Of a DNA stretch of 64,000 nt, positions 17,377 to 26,938 are shown in pieces. Positions within the stretch are counted from its first letter, which is position 1. Each line of letters opens with the position of its first letter. Made by a program: the position numbers and the translations under genes. A model generated the notes under the pieces. That model saw nothing but the letters and a program-made list of their open reading frames with translations, was not told where the DNA came from and did not search any database. The stretch is from Oceanimonas smirnovii ATCC BAA-899 (lineage in GTDB: Bacteria; Pseudomonadota; Gammaproteobacteria; Enterobacterales; Aeromonadaceae). The stretch is taken from positions 124,001 through 188,000 of the forward strand of contig NZ_KB908458.1 in assembly GCF_000381965.1 (NCBI RefSeq). The letters run 5' to 3'.

Positions 17377-18135
17377 TCACAGCGCCGCCTTTACATACAA
17401 ATCAAAGCGGTTGTTTTTACTGGTAATTTGCGCAGAAGGGGCCATTTCATCAAGAAAGCCGGCATAATCGGGCCGCTTGACTACTACCCGGGCACGGGCC
17501 AGCGCCAGCGCCGGAGTCAGCAGACTGTCGGCGTCTTCGTCGGCACCCACCAGAGAGTGAAACACCCGCATTTCTTTCTTGACCAGTGCCGCCTTTTTCT
17601 TGTGCGGAAACATGGGATCAAGGTAGACCACATCAGGCTGCTGCTGAATGTCGGCAAGCGTGCAGCCAAACGGCAGCAGCTGCAGCCGCTGCTGCACCCA
17701 GGGGCCAATGCCGGCATCGGCGGCCGCCCGGCGCAAACCGTCTTCCAGTAATGCATGCACTACAGGGTGGCGCTCGCATAAGGTCACTGTGCAGCCCAGG
17801 GAAGCCAGCACAAAGGCATCCCGGCCCAGGCCGGCGGTGCCGTCTACCACTTGCGGGTTATGGCCATGCTTGAGCCCCACCGCCTTGGCAATACTCTGAC
17901 CCCGGCCACCGCCGAATTTACGCCTGTGTGCCGCAGCGCCCTCAACAAAGTCCACAAACACCGCACCCAGTCTGGGCTCGTCCAGCTTGCGCAGTTCCAG
18001 CCGGCCATCGGTCAGCACCAGGGCAAAGGGAGCGGCGGCGGTCACATCACTTAAACGGGTACGCAGCATGGCAGCCTGAGGCTCAAGGGCGGGATCCTGC
18101 AGTTCAATCTGCAGCGGGTATTGTGTGTCCGGCAT
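17377..18135 (-). CDS. rsmJ: 16S rRNA (guanine1516-N2)-methyltransferase
   Basis: 252 residues. [20 protein letters not shown] near residue 60, [19 protein letters not shown] (SAM motif I) and [20 protein letters not shown] (the DPMFP catalytic motif) identify RsmJ (formerly YhiQ). It methylates G1516 of 16S rRNA. Its start lies inside the end of the EAL gene: the two frames overlap by 32 bases, so translation of the two is probably coupled. Confidence 0.95.
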   Translation of the reverse strand: MPDTQYPLQIELQDPALEPQAAMLRTRLSDVTAAAPFALVLTDGRLELRKLDEPRLGAVFVDFVEGAAAHRRKFGGGRGQSIAKAVGLKHGHNPQVVDGTAGLGRDAFVLASLGCTVTLCERHPVVHALLEDGLRRAAADAGIGPWVQQRLQLLPFGCTLADIQQQPDVVYLDPMFPHKKKAALVKKEMRVFHSLVGADEDADSLLTPALALARARVVVKRPDYAGFLDEMAPSAQITSKNNRFDLYVKAAL

Positions 18136-20506
18136 AGGTTTCCAGAAAAGTCAGCAGCTCGCGCAGGGGCATGGGTCTGGCAATCAGATAGCCCTGCAAA
18201 AAATGGCAGGGCTGAGTGGAAAGGTAGGCGGCCTGAGCCGGTGTTTCCATGCCTTCAATCACCACTTGCATGCCAAGATCGCCGATAATGCGCAAAATCC
18301 CTTCCAGCAGCAAGCCATCTTTGCGATTCCCGGGCAGGTGGTCAATAAAACTCTTGTCGATTTTGACCAGATCAATGGGAAAGGCACGCAGATAATTCAG
18401 CGCTGAAAAGCCGGTGCCGAAGTCGTCAATGGCAATGCGGCAGCCCGCCTTACGCAAGGCATCGATACGCTCCAGATGATGCTCATTGCCCTGCATAAAC
18501 AGCGACTCGGTGATCTCAAAAATCATCTGCTGAGGATCCAGACCGTGGCGCTCGATAATGGATAACCACTCTTCCCCATCCAGCCCCAGACTCTGAAACT
18601 CCAGGCTGGAACGGTTAATGGCCATATGCAGGGAATGACCGGCCAGTTTAAGGCGGTGCAAATCGGCACAGGCCCGGTTCAGCACCCAGTCTCCCAGCGC
18701 CTGCACCATGCTGCACTCTTCCGCCACCGGCACAAACTCCATGGGTGAGATAGGGCCAAGCTCGGCATGATGCCAGCGCACCAGCGCTTCCAGCTTGGTT
18801 ACCGTGCCGCTGGCGGTATCTACGATCGGCTGATAATGCAGGCGCAGCCCGCCCCGGCGTATGGCCTCGGTCAGATCGTGCTGCAACCGGATTCGGCGGC
18901 TCTGGCTGCGGTTAAGCTTGTCATCATATAACGCCAGCGGTTCGCGTTTTTGCTTGGCACCAAACAATGCCTGCTCGGCATGCTGCAGCAGGCTTTCAGC
19001 GTCTTTCTCGTTCAGGCCGGGCCAGAGGGCACCGCCCATGGTGGCGTCCACATAGAGCTGTTGCTCGGCCATGGCCAGCGGCCGGGCCAGGGCATTCAGC
19101 AAGTGACGGCCAAAAATACGCGCCTGGCGCGGATGTACTATGCCCGGCACCAGCAGCGCAAATTCATCATTGCCAATGCGCGCCAGATCGTCGCCGCTGC
19201 GCAGCCGGTCCCGCAGTCGCGCAGCCACTTCCTGCAGCACTCTGTCCCCCACTCTGTGATTAATGGCGTTGTTGAACAGACGGAAATTATTGATATCCAG
19301 AATCATCAGCGCAAACGGCTCATTCAGCCGGCAATACCGGGCCAGCCGCTGCTGAAAACTGGCGCGGCTGGCCAGGCCGGTGAGCGTGTCCTTGTCTTCC
19401 GGTGGGGTATTTTGCTCGGTGGCATCAGGCTGTTTGATTTCGCTGAATACCACCACAAGGTGAGCCGGACCTTCAGGACCATGCAGAGCGCTGATGCTGA
19501 GCCGCTCGGGGTAAATCTGGCCGCAGCGCCGGCGGTTCCACACTTCCCCCTGCCAGCGTCCCTGCTCATGCAACGCCTGATTCATCTGCCGATAAAACGC
19601 CCGGCTGTGCAATCCTGAACGCAGCATCGACGGGTGACTGCCTCGCACCTCTTCTTCGCCATAACCGGTCACTTGCTCAAAGGCCGGACTCACTTGCTCA
19701 ATACGGCTGTGAGCATCGCAGATCATGACCCCTTCCGGCTGCTCCGGCGCAGGAATAAAGCGCAGGTTCATGCCGCGGGATGGTGTTGCTCTGGGGCGCA
19801 GGCTGGCCAGGGTGCCCATTATACACAGCGGCTGATTATCGATATCGCGTACCAGGGTAAGCTGCGTCTCCCCCAGCAAAAGATGGCCGTTAGGGTGCAG
19901 ATAATGTTTTTCCATTACCGCCATACCGAGCTCCGGCTCATTCACCAGGCGCTGATACAAACGCCGGGTTTCGGGCCAGTCGGCCCCCAGGCTGAACTCC
20001 CGCAGCGAGCGGCCCGTCATATTATCTGTACTGTCACCGGCAATGCGCCTTACCGCCCGGTTGGTCCACTCCACCACGCCCTCGGGCGTGGCACGCACCA
20101 GCGGCAGCGGAAAATATTCAAACAGGGGTAACAGCGACACCGCCTGCCGGGCACGGTCGGCATAAGTAAACACGGAAGCAAAAAAGCCCAGCCAGGCCGT
20201 TTTGGATAAACGGACATGACGCCGGCGCTGCAGCAGAAACAGCGCATAACCATCATACTGGGCTGACAGCGACAGAAACTGTCCGGACCCCATACCCAGC
20301 TGACGACAAAGGGGGTAACTCAGACGCTGAAAGGGGCGCTTGCCGGAGACAGACAGGGACACATCCGGCAAGGAGACTCCGGCCGCCAGCAGCGGCTGCC
20401 AGTGCCTGCCATGGCGTTGGCACAGCAGCACACCATCGGCCAGACGCTGCTCTACCAGCTGGCTGATGCACCAAAGACTGAACCAGGAGGTTATCCCATG
20501 CTCCAT
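18104..20506 (-). CDS. PAS-PAS-GGDEF-EAL protein, likely cyclic-di-GMP phosphodiesterase
   Basis: 800 residues, no clear membrane segment. An N-terminal region of unknown fold (1-115) is followed by PAS regions near 120-240 and 250-370, a GGDEF domain (about 375-530) and an EAL domain (545-795). The GGDEF motif is degenerate (ARIGNDEF near residue 445), so cyclase activity is probably lost. The EAL side keeps KLEALVRW near 573 and the [13 protein letters not shown] loop near 693, so hydrolysis of cyclic-di-GMP is likely. The degenerate GGDEF domain may bind GTP as an allosteric signal. Overlaps the rsmJ start. Confidence 0.9.
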   Translation of the reverse strand: MEHGITSWFSLWCISQLVEQRLADGVLLCQRHGRHWQPLLAAGVSLPDVSLSVSGKRPFQRLSYPLCRQLGMGSGQFLSLSAQYDGYALFLLQRRRHVRLSKTAWLGFFASVFTYADRARQAVSLLPLFEYFPLPLVRATPEGVVEWTNRAVRRIAGDSTDNMTGRSLREFSLGADWPETRRLYQRLVNEPELGMAVMEKHYLHPNGHLLLGETQLTLVRDIDNQPLCIMGTLASLRPRATPSRGMNLRFIPAPEQPEGVMICDAHSRIEQVSPAFEQVTGYGEEEVRGSHPSMLRSGLHSRAFYRQMNQALHEQGRWQGEVWNRRRCGQIYPERLSISALHGPEGPAHLVVVFSEIKQPDATEQNTPPEDKDTLTGLASRASFQQRLARYCRLNEPFALMILDINNFRLFNNAINHRVGDRVLQEVAARLRDRLRSGDDLARIGNDEFALLVPGIVHPRQARIFGRHLLNALARPLAMAEQQLYVDATMGGALWPGLNEKDAESLLQHAEQALFGAKQKREPLALYDDKLNRSQSRRIRLQHDLTEAIRRGGLRLHYQPIVDTASGTVTKLEALVRWHHAELGPISPMEFVPVAEECSMVQALGDWVLNRACADLHRLKLAGHSLHMAINRSSLEFQSLGLDGEEWLSIIERHGLDPQQMIFEITESLFMQGNEHHLERIDALRKAGCRIAIDDFGTGFSALNYLRAFPIDLVKIDKSFIDHLPGNRKDGLLLEGILRIIGDLGMQVVIEGMETPAQAAYLSTQPCHFLQGYLIARPMPLRELLTFLETYAGHTIPAAD

Positions 20507-20581
20507 CGCACTTTCTCATGTAAAGAATTCTCAGTCTATTTTGCCTTTGTATCTGTGTTTGCTCTACTGAGAATCACCAAT

Positions 20582-20607
20582 AAAAAAGGTGGCCGAAGCC
20601 ACCTTTT
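20582..20607 (-). terminator. Terminator of prlC
   Basis: On the minus strand AAAAGGTGGC-TTCG-GCCACC is followed by a T-run, about 12 bases after the prlC stop. It separates prlC from the downstream GGDEF-EAL gene. Confidence 0.8.
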
Positions 20608-20618
20608 CAGTCACAGGC

Positions 20619-22661
20619 TCAGGCAGCAATGCCCGAGTGACGCAGCAGGGCGTCTATGTTGGGCTCGCGGCCGCGGAACTGTTTAAACAGCTCCATCGGC
20701 TCTTTTGAGCCTCCCTGCTCCAGCACGGCATGCAGAAAATCACGGCCGGTTTTGGCCGAGAACACCCCTTCTTCCTCAAAGCGGGAAAAGGCATCGCTCG
20801 ACAGCACTTCAGCCCACTTGTAACTGTAGTAGCCCGCTGCATAGCCGCCGGCAAAAATATGGGAAAAACCATGCTGAAAGCGGTTAAAGGCCGGTGGCGT
20901 CAGCACTGCTACCTGGCTGCGTACCTCATTCAGCACTTGCTGTACCCGGCCCGGCCCGGCAGCGCTTTTATCCATATGCAAACGGAAGTCGAACAGGGCG
21001 AACTCCAGCTGACGCAGCATCATCAGCGCGGAATGGTAGTTACGGGCTGCCAGCATGCGCTCCAGCAAGTCTGCCGGCAGCGGCTCGTGAGTTTCGTAAT
21101 GACCCGAGATAAAGGCCAGCGCCTCGGGCTGCCAGCACCAGTTTTCCAGAAACTGGCTGGGCAGCTCCACTGCGTCCCAGGCCACACCGTTAATACCGGC
21201 CACGCCGGCCACGTCCACCTTGGTCAGCATATGATGAATACCGTGACCAAACTCGTGGAACAGGGTCAGCACTTCGTTGTGAGTAAACAGCGCCGGTTTG
21301 TCCCCTACCGGGCCGTTAAAGTTACAGGTGAGGTAGGCCACCGGCTTTTGCAGGGTGCCGTCTTCCCGGTAGCGCCGGCCGATGCAGTCGTCCATCCAGG
21401 CACCGCCGCGCTTTTTGGCCCGGGCATAAAGGTCGAGATAAAAGCTGCCGCGCAGCTCGCCGGTGTCGTCGAAGATATCAAAGAAGCGCACATCTTCATG
21501 CCACACTTCCACCCCGAAGCGCTCCACTACCTTGATGCCGAACAGGCGCTTTACGGTTTCAAACAAACCGTGAATGACGCGATTTTCCGGAAAATAAGGG
21601 CGCAGCTCTTCATCGGAGATGGTGTATTTGTGCTGTTTGAGCTTTTCGCCGTAGTAGCTGAGATCCCAGGCATTAAGTTCGGTCACACCGTATTGTGCTT
21701 CGGCAAATTCACGCAACTCGGCCAGTTCGGCCTTGCCCTGCGGATGGCTGCGATCCGCCAGCTGCTCAAGAAAATCCAGCACCTGCTGCTCACTTTCTGC
21801 CATTTTGGTGGCCAGTGACACCTGAGCGTAGTTGTCAAAGCCCAGCAGTTCGGCCAGCTCCTGCTTCAGCGCCAGGGTTTCTTCTATGATGGCGGTGTTA
21901 TCAAACTCACCGGCATTGGGGCCCTGATCCGACGCCCGGGTGGTAAAGGCAAAATACATTTCTTCACGCAGGGCAGCGTTGTCGGCATACATCATGACCG
22001 GCAGATAAGACGGAATATCGAGGGTAAACACCCAGCCGTCCAGCTCCCGGGCTTTGGCCTGAGCCTCGGCGGCGGCCAGAGCCGACTCGGGCAGGCCCGC
22101 CAGCTCGGCCTGGTCGGTTACCTGCTTGTGCCAGGCCTGAGTAGCGTCCAGCACCCGGTTGGCAAAGGTAGATGACAGCTCCGACAGGCGCGCCTGAATT
22201 TCGCCGAAGCGGCGTTTCTGCTCCGCTTCCAGGGCGATGCCCGACAGGCGAAAATCACGCAGGGTATTGTTCACTTCCTTTTGCTGGGCCAGGCTCAGCT
22301 TTTTAAAATTATCGCGCGCGGCCAGGCTCTGATAGGCCTCAAACAAGCCCTGATGCTGCCCCATCCAGGTATGATATTCCGACAGCAGCGGCAGGCACGA
22401 TTCATAGGCCTGACGCAGCTCCTCGTTGTTCATCACGCTGTTAAGGTGGCTCACCGGCGACCAGATGCGGCTGAGGTGATCATTGACCTCTTCCAGCGGG
22501 GCCACCAGGTTGTCCCAGGTGAATGCTTCATCCCGGGACAGCACCGCCTCTACACGCTTTTTACAATCGGCAATGGCGTGCTCTACCGCCGGCTTTACGT
22601 GTTCCGGCTTTATCTGACTGAACGGCGGCAGGCCGTCCATGGTGAGAAGCGGGTTTGTCAT
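20619..22661 (-). CDS. prlC: Oligopeptidase A (M3 family)
   Basis: 680 residues, the normal length. The zinc site HEFGH is in LTLFHEFGHGIHHML near residue 467, with the downstream glutamate in the expected region. The N-terminus MTNPLLTMDGLPPFSQIKPE is typical. It is a cytosolic metallopeptidase that degrades short peptides, including cleaved signal peptides. In E. coli prlC is followed by rsmJ; here rsmJ also lies downstream on the same strand, but with the EAL gene and a terminator between them. Confidence 0.96.
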   Translation of the reverse strand: MTNPLLTMDGLPPFSQIKPEHVKPAVEHAIADCKKRVEAVLSRDEAFTWDNLVAPLEEVNDHLSRIWSPVSHLNSVMNNEELRQAYESCLPLLSEYHTWMGQHQGLFEAYQSLAARDNFKKLSLAQQKEVNNTLRDFRLSGIALEAEQKRRFGEIQARLSELSSTFANRVLDATQAWHKQVTDQAELAGLPESALAAAEAQAKARELDGWVFTLDIPSYLPVMMYADNAALREEMYFAFTTRASDQGPNAGEFDNTAIIEETLALKQELAELLGFDNYAQVSLATKMAESEQQVLDFLEQLADRSHPQGKAELAELREFAEAQYGVTELNAWDLSYYGEKLKQHKYTISDEELRPYFPENRVIHGLFETVKRLFGIKVVERFGVEVWHEDVRFFDIFDDTGELRGSFYLDLYARAKKRGGAWMDDCIGRRYREDGTLQKPVAYLTCNFNGPVGDKPALFTHNEVLTLFHEFGHGIHHMLTKVDVAGVAGINGVAWDAVELPSQFLENWCWQPEALAFISGHYETHEPLPADLLERMLAARNYHSALMMLRQLEFALFDFRLHMDKSAAGPGRVQQVLNEVRSQVAVLTPPAFNRFQHGFSHIFAGGYAAGYYSYKWAEVLSSDAFSRFEEEGVFSAKTGRDFLHAVLEQGGSKEPMELFKQFRGREPNIDALLRHSGIAA

Positions 22662-22876
22662 GTCCTGTACCTCTTATCGTTATGGCCATCGCGCTGCCAT
22701 GGCAGCCGAGGGAATACCCTCTAACATGGTGATAATGGCGATAATGTTCAAGCCTTTACTGCTCGTGTCCGACAGTTGACCGCCGGACTGCTGTTTTATT
22801 GACCATGGCACTCACTCTTACTTGAGGTACAATCGGCCAACGGCTTTGAATGAACCTTCATCCACGGAGCAAACTT

Positions 22877-24229
22877 ATGGCACAGCATTTTGACTATATC
22901 GCCATTGGCGGCGGCAGTGGCGGTATTGCCTCCGCCAACCGGGCGGCCATGCATGGCAAAAAGGTCGCCCTGATTGAAGCAAAAGATCTGGGCGGCACCT
23001 GCGTTAACGTGGGCTGCGTACCCAAAAAGGTGATGTGGCACGGCGCTCAGGTGGCCGAGGCCATTAAACTGTATGCCGCCGATTACGGCTTTGATGTGGA
23101 GCTCAAGGGCCACAGCTGGAGCACCCTGGTAGAAAGCCGTCAGGCCTACATTGGCCGCATTCATCAGTCTTACGACCGGGTGCTGGGCAACAACAAGGTA
23201 ACGGTGATCAAGGGCTTTGCCCGCTTCAAAAATGCCAACACGGTGGAAGTGAACGGCGAGGAATATACCGCCGACCATATTCTGATCGCCACCGGCGGCG
23301 AGCCCATTATCCCGCACATTCCCGGTGCCGAGCATGGCATTGATTCCAACGGCTTTTTTGAGCTGACTGAGCAGCCCAAACGCGTCGCCGTGGTGGGTGC
23401 CGGCTATATTGCCGTTGAACTGGCCGGCGTGCTGCACGGCCTGGGCAGCGAAACTCATCTGCTGGTGCGCAAACACGCGCCGCTGCGTAACTTCGATCCG
23501 CTGCTCACCGACACCCTGGTAGAAGTGATGGCGGCAGACGGCCCCACACTGCACACTCACTCCGTGCCTCAGAGCGTAGAGAAGCACAGTGACGGCAGCC
23601 TGACCCTGACGCTGGAGAACGGTGAGTCACTGACCGTCGACTGCCTGATCTGGGCCATCGGCCGCCGTCCGCTCACCGGCAGCCTCAACCTTGAAAGTGC
23701 CGGCGTTGAGCTGGACGACAAGGGTTACATCAAGGTCGACGAATACCAGAACACCTCAGCCCCGGGCGTGTACGCCGTGGGTGACAACATCGGCTATGTG
23801 GAGCTGACCCCGGTGGCGGTAAAAGCCGGCCGTCAGCTGTCCGAGCGGCTGTTCAACAACAAGCCCGACGCCAAAATGGACTATGAGCTGGTGCCCACAG
23901 TGGTGTTCAGTCATCCGCCCATCGGCACCATGGGCCTGTCCGAACCACAAGCCCGCGAGCGCTTCGGCGACGACAAGGTCAAGGTGTACACCTCTTCCTT
24001 TACCGCCATGTATACCGCCGTTACCCAGCACCGCCAGCCCTGCAAAATGAAGCTGGTGTGCGCCGGCGATGATGAAAAAGTAGTGGGCATTCACGGCATC
24101 GGCTTTGGCATGGACGAAATCCTGCAAGGCTTTGCTGTAGCAGTGAAAATGGGTGCCACCAAAGCCGACTTTGATGCCTGTGTGGCCATTCACCCCACGG
24201 CGGCCGAGGAATTTGTGACCATGAGGTAA
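22877..24229 (+). CDS. gorA: Glutathione-disulfide reductase
   Basis: 450 residues from the ATG at 22877 (ribosome site GGAGC). FAD motif [18 protein letters not shown], the redox disulfide [13 protein letters not shown] near residue 40, NADPH motif [19 protein letters not shown] near 168 and the C-terminal catalytic [12 protein letters not shown] and [13 protein letters not shown] are all present. It regenerates GSH from GSSG with NADPH in the cytoplasm. Shares a 215-base upstream region with divergent prlC. Confidence 0.96.
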   Translation: MAQHFDYIAIGGGSGGIASANRAAMHGKKVALIEAKDLGGTCVNVGCVPKKVMWHGAQVAEAIKLYAADYGFDVELKGHSWSTLVESRQAYIGRIHQSYDRVLGNNKVTVIKGFARFKNANTVEVNGEEYTADHILIATGGEPIIPHIPGAEHGIDSNGFFELTEQPKRVAVVGAGYIAVELAGVLHGLGSETHLLVRKHAPLRNFDPLLTDTLVEVMAADGPTLHTHSVPQSVEKHSDGSLTLTLENGESLTVDCLIWAIGRRPLTGSLNLESAGVELDDKGYIKVDEYQNTSAPGVYAVGDNIGYVELTPVAVKAGRQLSERLFNNKPDAKMDYELVPTVVFSHPPIGTMGLSEPQARERFGDDKVKVYTSSFTAMYTAVTQHRQPCKMKLVCAGDDEKVVGIHGIGFGMDEILQGFAVAVKMGATKADFDACVAIHPTAAEEFVTMR

Positions 24230-24246
24230 TGAATCTTCTTGCGTAT

Positions 24247-24273
24247 AAAAAACCGCCGCAAGGCGGTTTTTTT
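24247..24273 (+). terminator. Terminator of gorA
   Basis: AAAACCGCC-GCAA-GGCGGTTTTTTT, an 8-bp stem with a seven-T run, 18 bases after the gorA stop. Confidence 0.85.
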
Positions 24274-24361
24274 CGTCTGTTGCTCATTATCGTCGCCAAA
24301 TTGAGCGGCCTGCCCGATTGGGATACACTGACCGTTATTCTTTTTTCAGGGCCAGTGTCGC

Positions 24362-24877
24362 ATGTCAAAATCTCAGGACAGTATTCGCACCATCAAGAAA
24401 TACCCCAACCGTCGCCTGTATGACAGCCACACCAGCAGCCACGTGACTCTGGCCGATATTCGCCGGCTGGTGCAGGATGAAGAGCCCTTTCAGGTGGTGG
24501 ACGCCAAAACCGGCGAAGACATTACCCGCAGTATTTTGCTGCAGATTATTCAGGAAGCGGAAAGCGGCGGCGACCCCATCTTTTCCAGCGACATGCTGAG
24601 AAACATCATTCGTTTCTACGGCCCCTTTCAGGGCGTGCTCGGCAGTTATCTGGATGAAAGCATCCAGTCAATGATAGAGGTGCAGGCCAGGGCCGGCATG
24701 CAGTCAACTCAGGCCTGGAGCGAGTTTATGCAGGGTCAGGTGCCCATGCTGCAGGAAATGATGCGCCAGTATGTAGAGCAGTCGCAACAGTTGTATTTCA
24801 ACACCCAGAATATGTTCGGTCTGTTTGGTGGCTCCCCGGCGCAGCACGACAAGGATAAAAAAGACGGCGAGAAGTAA
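24362..24877 (+). CDS. phaR: Polyhydroxyalkanoate synthesis repressor PhaR
   Basis: 171 residues. The N-terminal PhaR DNA-binding domain is unmistakable: IRTIKKYPNRRLYDSHTSSH at residues 9-28, then VTLADIRRLVQD and VVDAKTGEDITRSILLQII. A PHB-accumulation regulatory segment follows (FYGPFQGVLGSYLDESIQSM). PhaR binds both DNA and nascent PHA granules and derepresses phasin when granules form. A phasin gene lies 780 bases downstream on the other strand, with a fitting operator candidate. Confidence 0.93.
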   Translation: MSKSQDSIRTIKKYPNRRLYDSHTSSHVTLADIRRLVQDEEPFQVVDAKTGEDITRSILLQIIQEAESGGDPIFSSDMLRNIIRFYGPFQGVLGSYLDESIQSMIEVQARAGMQSTQAWSEFMQGQVPMLQEMMRQYVEQSQQLYFNTQNMFGLFGGSPAQHDKDKKDGEK

Positions 24878-24919
24878 TTCCCCGCCGCCTCTCTTTCAAC
24901 ATTCCGCCGCCGGCCTGAT

Positions 24920-24947
24920 GTTGCGATTCGCTTCGCTCATCAGCAAC
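24920..24947. repeat. REP-like hairpin
   Basis: GTTGCGAT at 24920-24927 pairs with ATC-A-GCAAC at 24939-24947 across a CGCTTCG-type loop, in the 171-base gap between phaR and slyD. It has the look of the small extragenic palindromes scattered in many proteobacterial genomes. No second copy is visible in this window. Confidence 0.35.
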
Positions 24948-25048
24948 CTACGACCCTGCAGACAATACGAAAGCTGCACGAAGCAGCAGTTGGGATTGCC
25001 GGAGCCGACCGTGTCGGCGGAGCGCAACCGCGCTGCTGCGCATACAGC

Positions 25049-25531
25049 TCAGTGCTGATGGCCGCCTTCGCCGTGAGCGTGGCCGTGCTCCAGCTCTTCT
25101 GCGGTGGCGGCGCGCACCGAAACAACCTCAAGATCAAACGTCAGCGTGCGGCCGGCCAGCAGATGGTTCAAATCCACATCCGCCATAAAACGACCCACTT
25201 TTACCACCACTACCTGACGGGGACCATTCTCGGTGTGCACCATGGCCACCATGCCCGGCTCCCAGCGCTTGGCACCCTGCAGGTGACGAATGGATACCCG
25301 CTGGATCAGGCTCTCGTCCCGCTCACCATAGGCATCGGCCGGCGGCAGGGTCACACTGAAACGGTCGCCTTCGTTCTTGCCGTCCAGCGCTTTTTCCAGC
25401 CCTTCCAGCATATTGTCGTTACCGTGCAGGTACGCCAGCGGTGCCTTGCCTTCGTTGGTGTCCATCACTTCACCCTGCTCATCCTTCAGGGTGTAGTTAA
25501 ACTGCACTACCGTGTCTTTTACAATTTGCAT
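25049..25531 (-). CDS. slyD: FKBP-type peptidyl-prolyl isomerase SlyD
   Basis: 160 residues from the ATG at 25531 (MQIVKDTVVQFNYTLKDEQG). The FKBP domain is interrupted by the insert-in-flap chaperone domain, as in SlyD (LPPADAYGERDESLIQRV at about 70-87). The C-terminus HGHAHGEGGHQH is a shortened version of the His-rich nickel-binding tail. SlyD assists folding and delivers nickel to hydrogenase or other targets. It lies between phaR and the phasin gene without obvious linkage to them. Confidence 0.93.
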   Translation of the reverse strand: MQIVKDTVVQFNYTLKDEQGEVMDTNEGKAPLAYLHGNDNMLEGLEKALDGKNEGDRFSVTLPPADAYGERDESLIQRVSIRHLQGAKRWEPGMVAMVHTENGPRQVVVVKVGRFMADVDLNHLLAGRTLTFDLEVVSVRAATAEELEHGHAHGEGGHQH

Positions 25532-25597
25532 TGTCCGTCCTGTTAAGAAATAAAAACCGCCGCATAATACCAGAAGCCGCTGCAAGCCCATAAAACA

Positions 25598-25627
25598 GAA
25601 AAAGACGGCAGGGTTACCCCGGCCGTC
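25598..25627 (-). terminator. Terminator of the phasin gene
   Basis: On the minus strand GACGGC and GCCGTC flank a nested GGGTAACCC-like loop, followed by TTTTTC. It lies 31 bases after the phasin stop. Confidence 0.65.
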
Positions 25628-25657
25628 CAGATTTCAGCTCTGTTTTTATTCTTGGTT

Positions 25658-26296
25658 TCAGTTTGCCTTGGCAGCACCACGGCCGTTCTTGGCGGCATTG
25701 TTATTATTGGCAGCAGCGGCGGTAACGGCACTGATGCCTTTTTCAGTGGCTTCGGCGACCTGACGAGCGGCCTTTTCAGACTGCTCGGCAGCCTGCTTGA
25801 TCACCTTATCGGCAATGTCGGCAGCGTCTTTGGCGGCTTTCTGGGCACCTTCACGGGCTTCATTGGCCTGACTCACTGCCTGCTTGATGGCAGTCACTGT
25901 GTTTTCAGAGCCGGCCGGAGCGTGGGCGGCAAACTGCTCTACCCACTCGTCTACCTGCTGGCTGCCGGCAGCCCACTGCTGCTCACCGTAAGCATTCAGC
26001 TGCTGCTGAGCACCGGCGACCACACCAAACACTTCGCGGTTGGTTTCCAGCTGACGATCCAGCAGGCCGCTGGGGCTGAAGGTGGCATGGTTCAGCTCGG
26101 CCAGACCCTTGAGGTCACGAACTGCCAGCAATTTACCGGCATAGTCAAACTGGGCTGCACTGAGTTCGGTAACGGCTTTCAGCTGCAGCTGGCCCAGCTT
26201 TTCGGCACTCGCCAGCAGGCTGCTGCTCAGCTCCTGAACCAGAGCAAGATTATCCTGTTGCGCTTTCTGCAGTTTTGCAAAATCAAACCATGACAT
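25658..26296 (-). CDS. phaP: Phasin (PHA granule-associated protein)
   Basis: 212 residues, rich in Ala, Gln and Glu and almost wholly helical, starting MSWFDFAKLQKAQQDNLALV, which matches the phasin family N-terminus. A heptad-rich Ala/Lys segment near residues 130-195 is probably a coiled coil; the tail is basic and Ala/Asn-rich. Phasins coat polyhydroxyalkanoate granules. phaR lies nearby and a TGC-N3-GCA motif sits upstream. The PHA synthase genes are not in this window. Confidence 0.9.
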   Translation of the reverse strand: MSWFDFAKLQKAQQDNLALVQELSSSLLASAEKLGQLQLKAVTELSAAQFDYAGKLLAVRDLKGLAELNHATFSPSGLLDRQLETNREVFGVVAGAQQQLNAYGEQQWAAGSQQVDEWVEQFAAHAPAGSENTVTAIKQAVSQANEAREGAQKAAKDAADIADKVIKQAAEQSEKAARQVAEATEKGISAVTAAAANNNNAAKNGRGAAKAN

Positions 26297-26426
26297 AGTG
26301 GCGTCTCCTGATGAATGAAAAAGGGCTTCTTGGCCCGCACGCCTGCAAAACCCTTTACCTCTGGCCGGATTTGGCGCGCACCATCAATATTGCACTGCAC
26401 AAAAAATTTTTCAAGGCTTCTTTTTG

Positions 26427-26435
26427 TGCAACGCA
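26427..26435. promoter_or_regulatory. PhaR-like operator candidate upstream of phasin
   Basis: TGC-AAC-GCA, flanked by T- and A-runs (TTTTTG... and ...AAAAAA), about 130 bases upstream of the phasin ATG. Additional TGCA copies lie on both sides. Characterised PhaR proteins (Paracoccus) bind TGC-N3/4-GCA motifs at phasin promoters. Confidence 0.4.
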
Positions 26436-26795
26436 AAAAAGTGCATTTATGCTTCTGTTTGAGGATACCCTGAGTGGCGATAAAGAATAATTTGGCAGCG
26501 CAAAGGTATCACTGATTTGTTCAGGCTAAATGAATACAATGTGACAACATTTTTGTACTATACTTGCTGAATATCCGGGTGCTCCGCGCGACCGGCTCCA
26601 GCGTCGGGAACGTATATAAAAAGAAAAGAAACTCTTTTCCACAAACTGAGAGGTCCTTGCAACAGCTTAACGAAGCACTTTTCCGCTCTGTACTAATACA
26701 AGCAAAACAACACTTTGCCCTGCCTTTTGTAGTCTGACACCCATCTTTATTCCCGTTTTGCGTTTCCACATTATAAAAATGATTTCCAAAACTTG

Positions 26796-26823
26796 TTGAT
26801 CGTCACATTTTTTTTCGTATCAT
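26796..26823 (+). promoter_or_regulatory. Likely sigma-70 promoter of the gcl operon
   Basis: TTGATC and TATCAT separated by 16 bases, about 115 bases before the gcl ATG. Two direct TTTCCA elements 20 bases apart (26763 and 26783) sit just upstream, spacing that places them on one DNA face. Confidence 0.5.
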
Positions 26824-26938
26824 CAGGGTATGGGTTGCGCAGATGTTAAGGTCCTCACCAGGCCTGTCTGTGTACCACTGTATTAGTGACTTACAACAAC
26901 ATGGTGCCGAGAGCACCTCTGATGAATGGATACACATC

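Larger units (their letters stand above)
26297..26938. other. Gene-free divergent regulatory region, phasin and gcl
   Basis: A 642-base stretch with no convincing gene between divergent phasin and gcl. It is more AT-rich than its surroundings. It holds the PhaR-like motif near 26427, an A/T-rich hairpin (GAAAAGA-AAC-TCTTTTC) near 26625, two TTTCCA elements at 26763 and 26783, a likely gcl promoter at 26796-26823 and a small hairpin GGTGC-CGAGA-GCACC in the gcl leader. An 82-codon minus-strand frame at 26521-26769 lacks a ribosome site and family features. Confidence 0.5.

Noticed and set aside
26521-26769. 82-codon minus-strand frame between phasin and gcl
   Set aside because: No ribosome site, Cys/Ser-rich composition without a family pattern, and located in A/T-rich promoter DNA.
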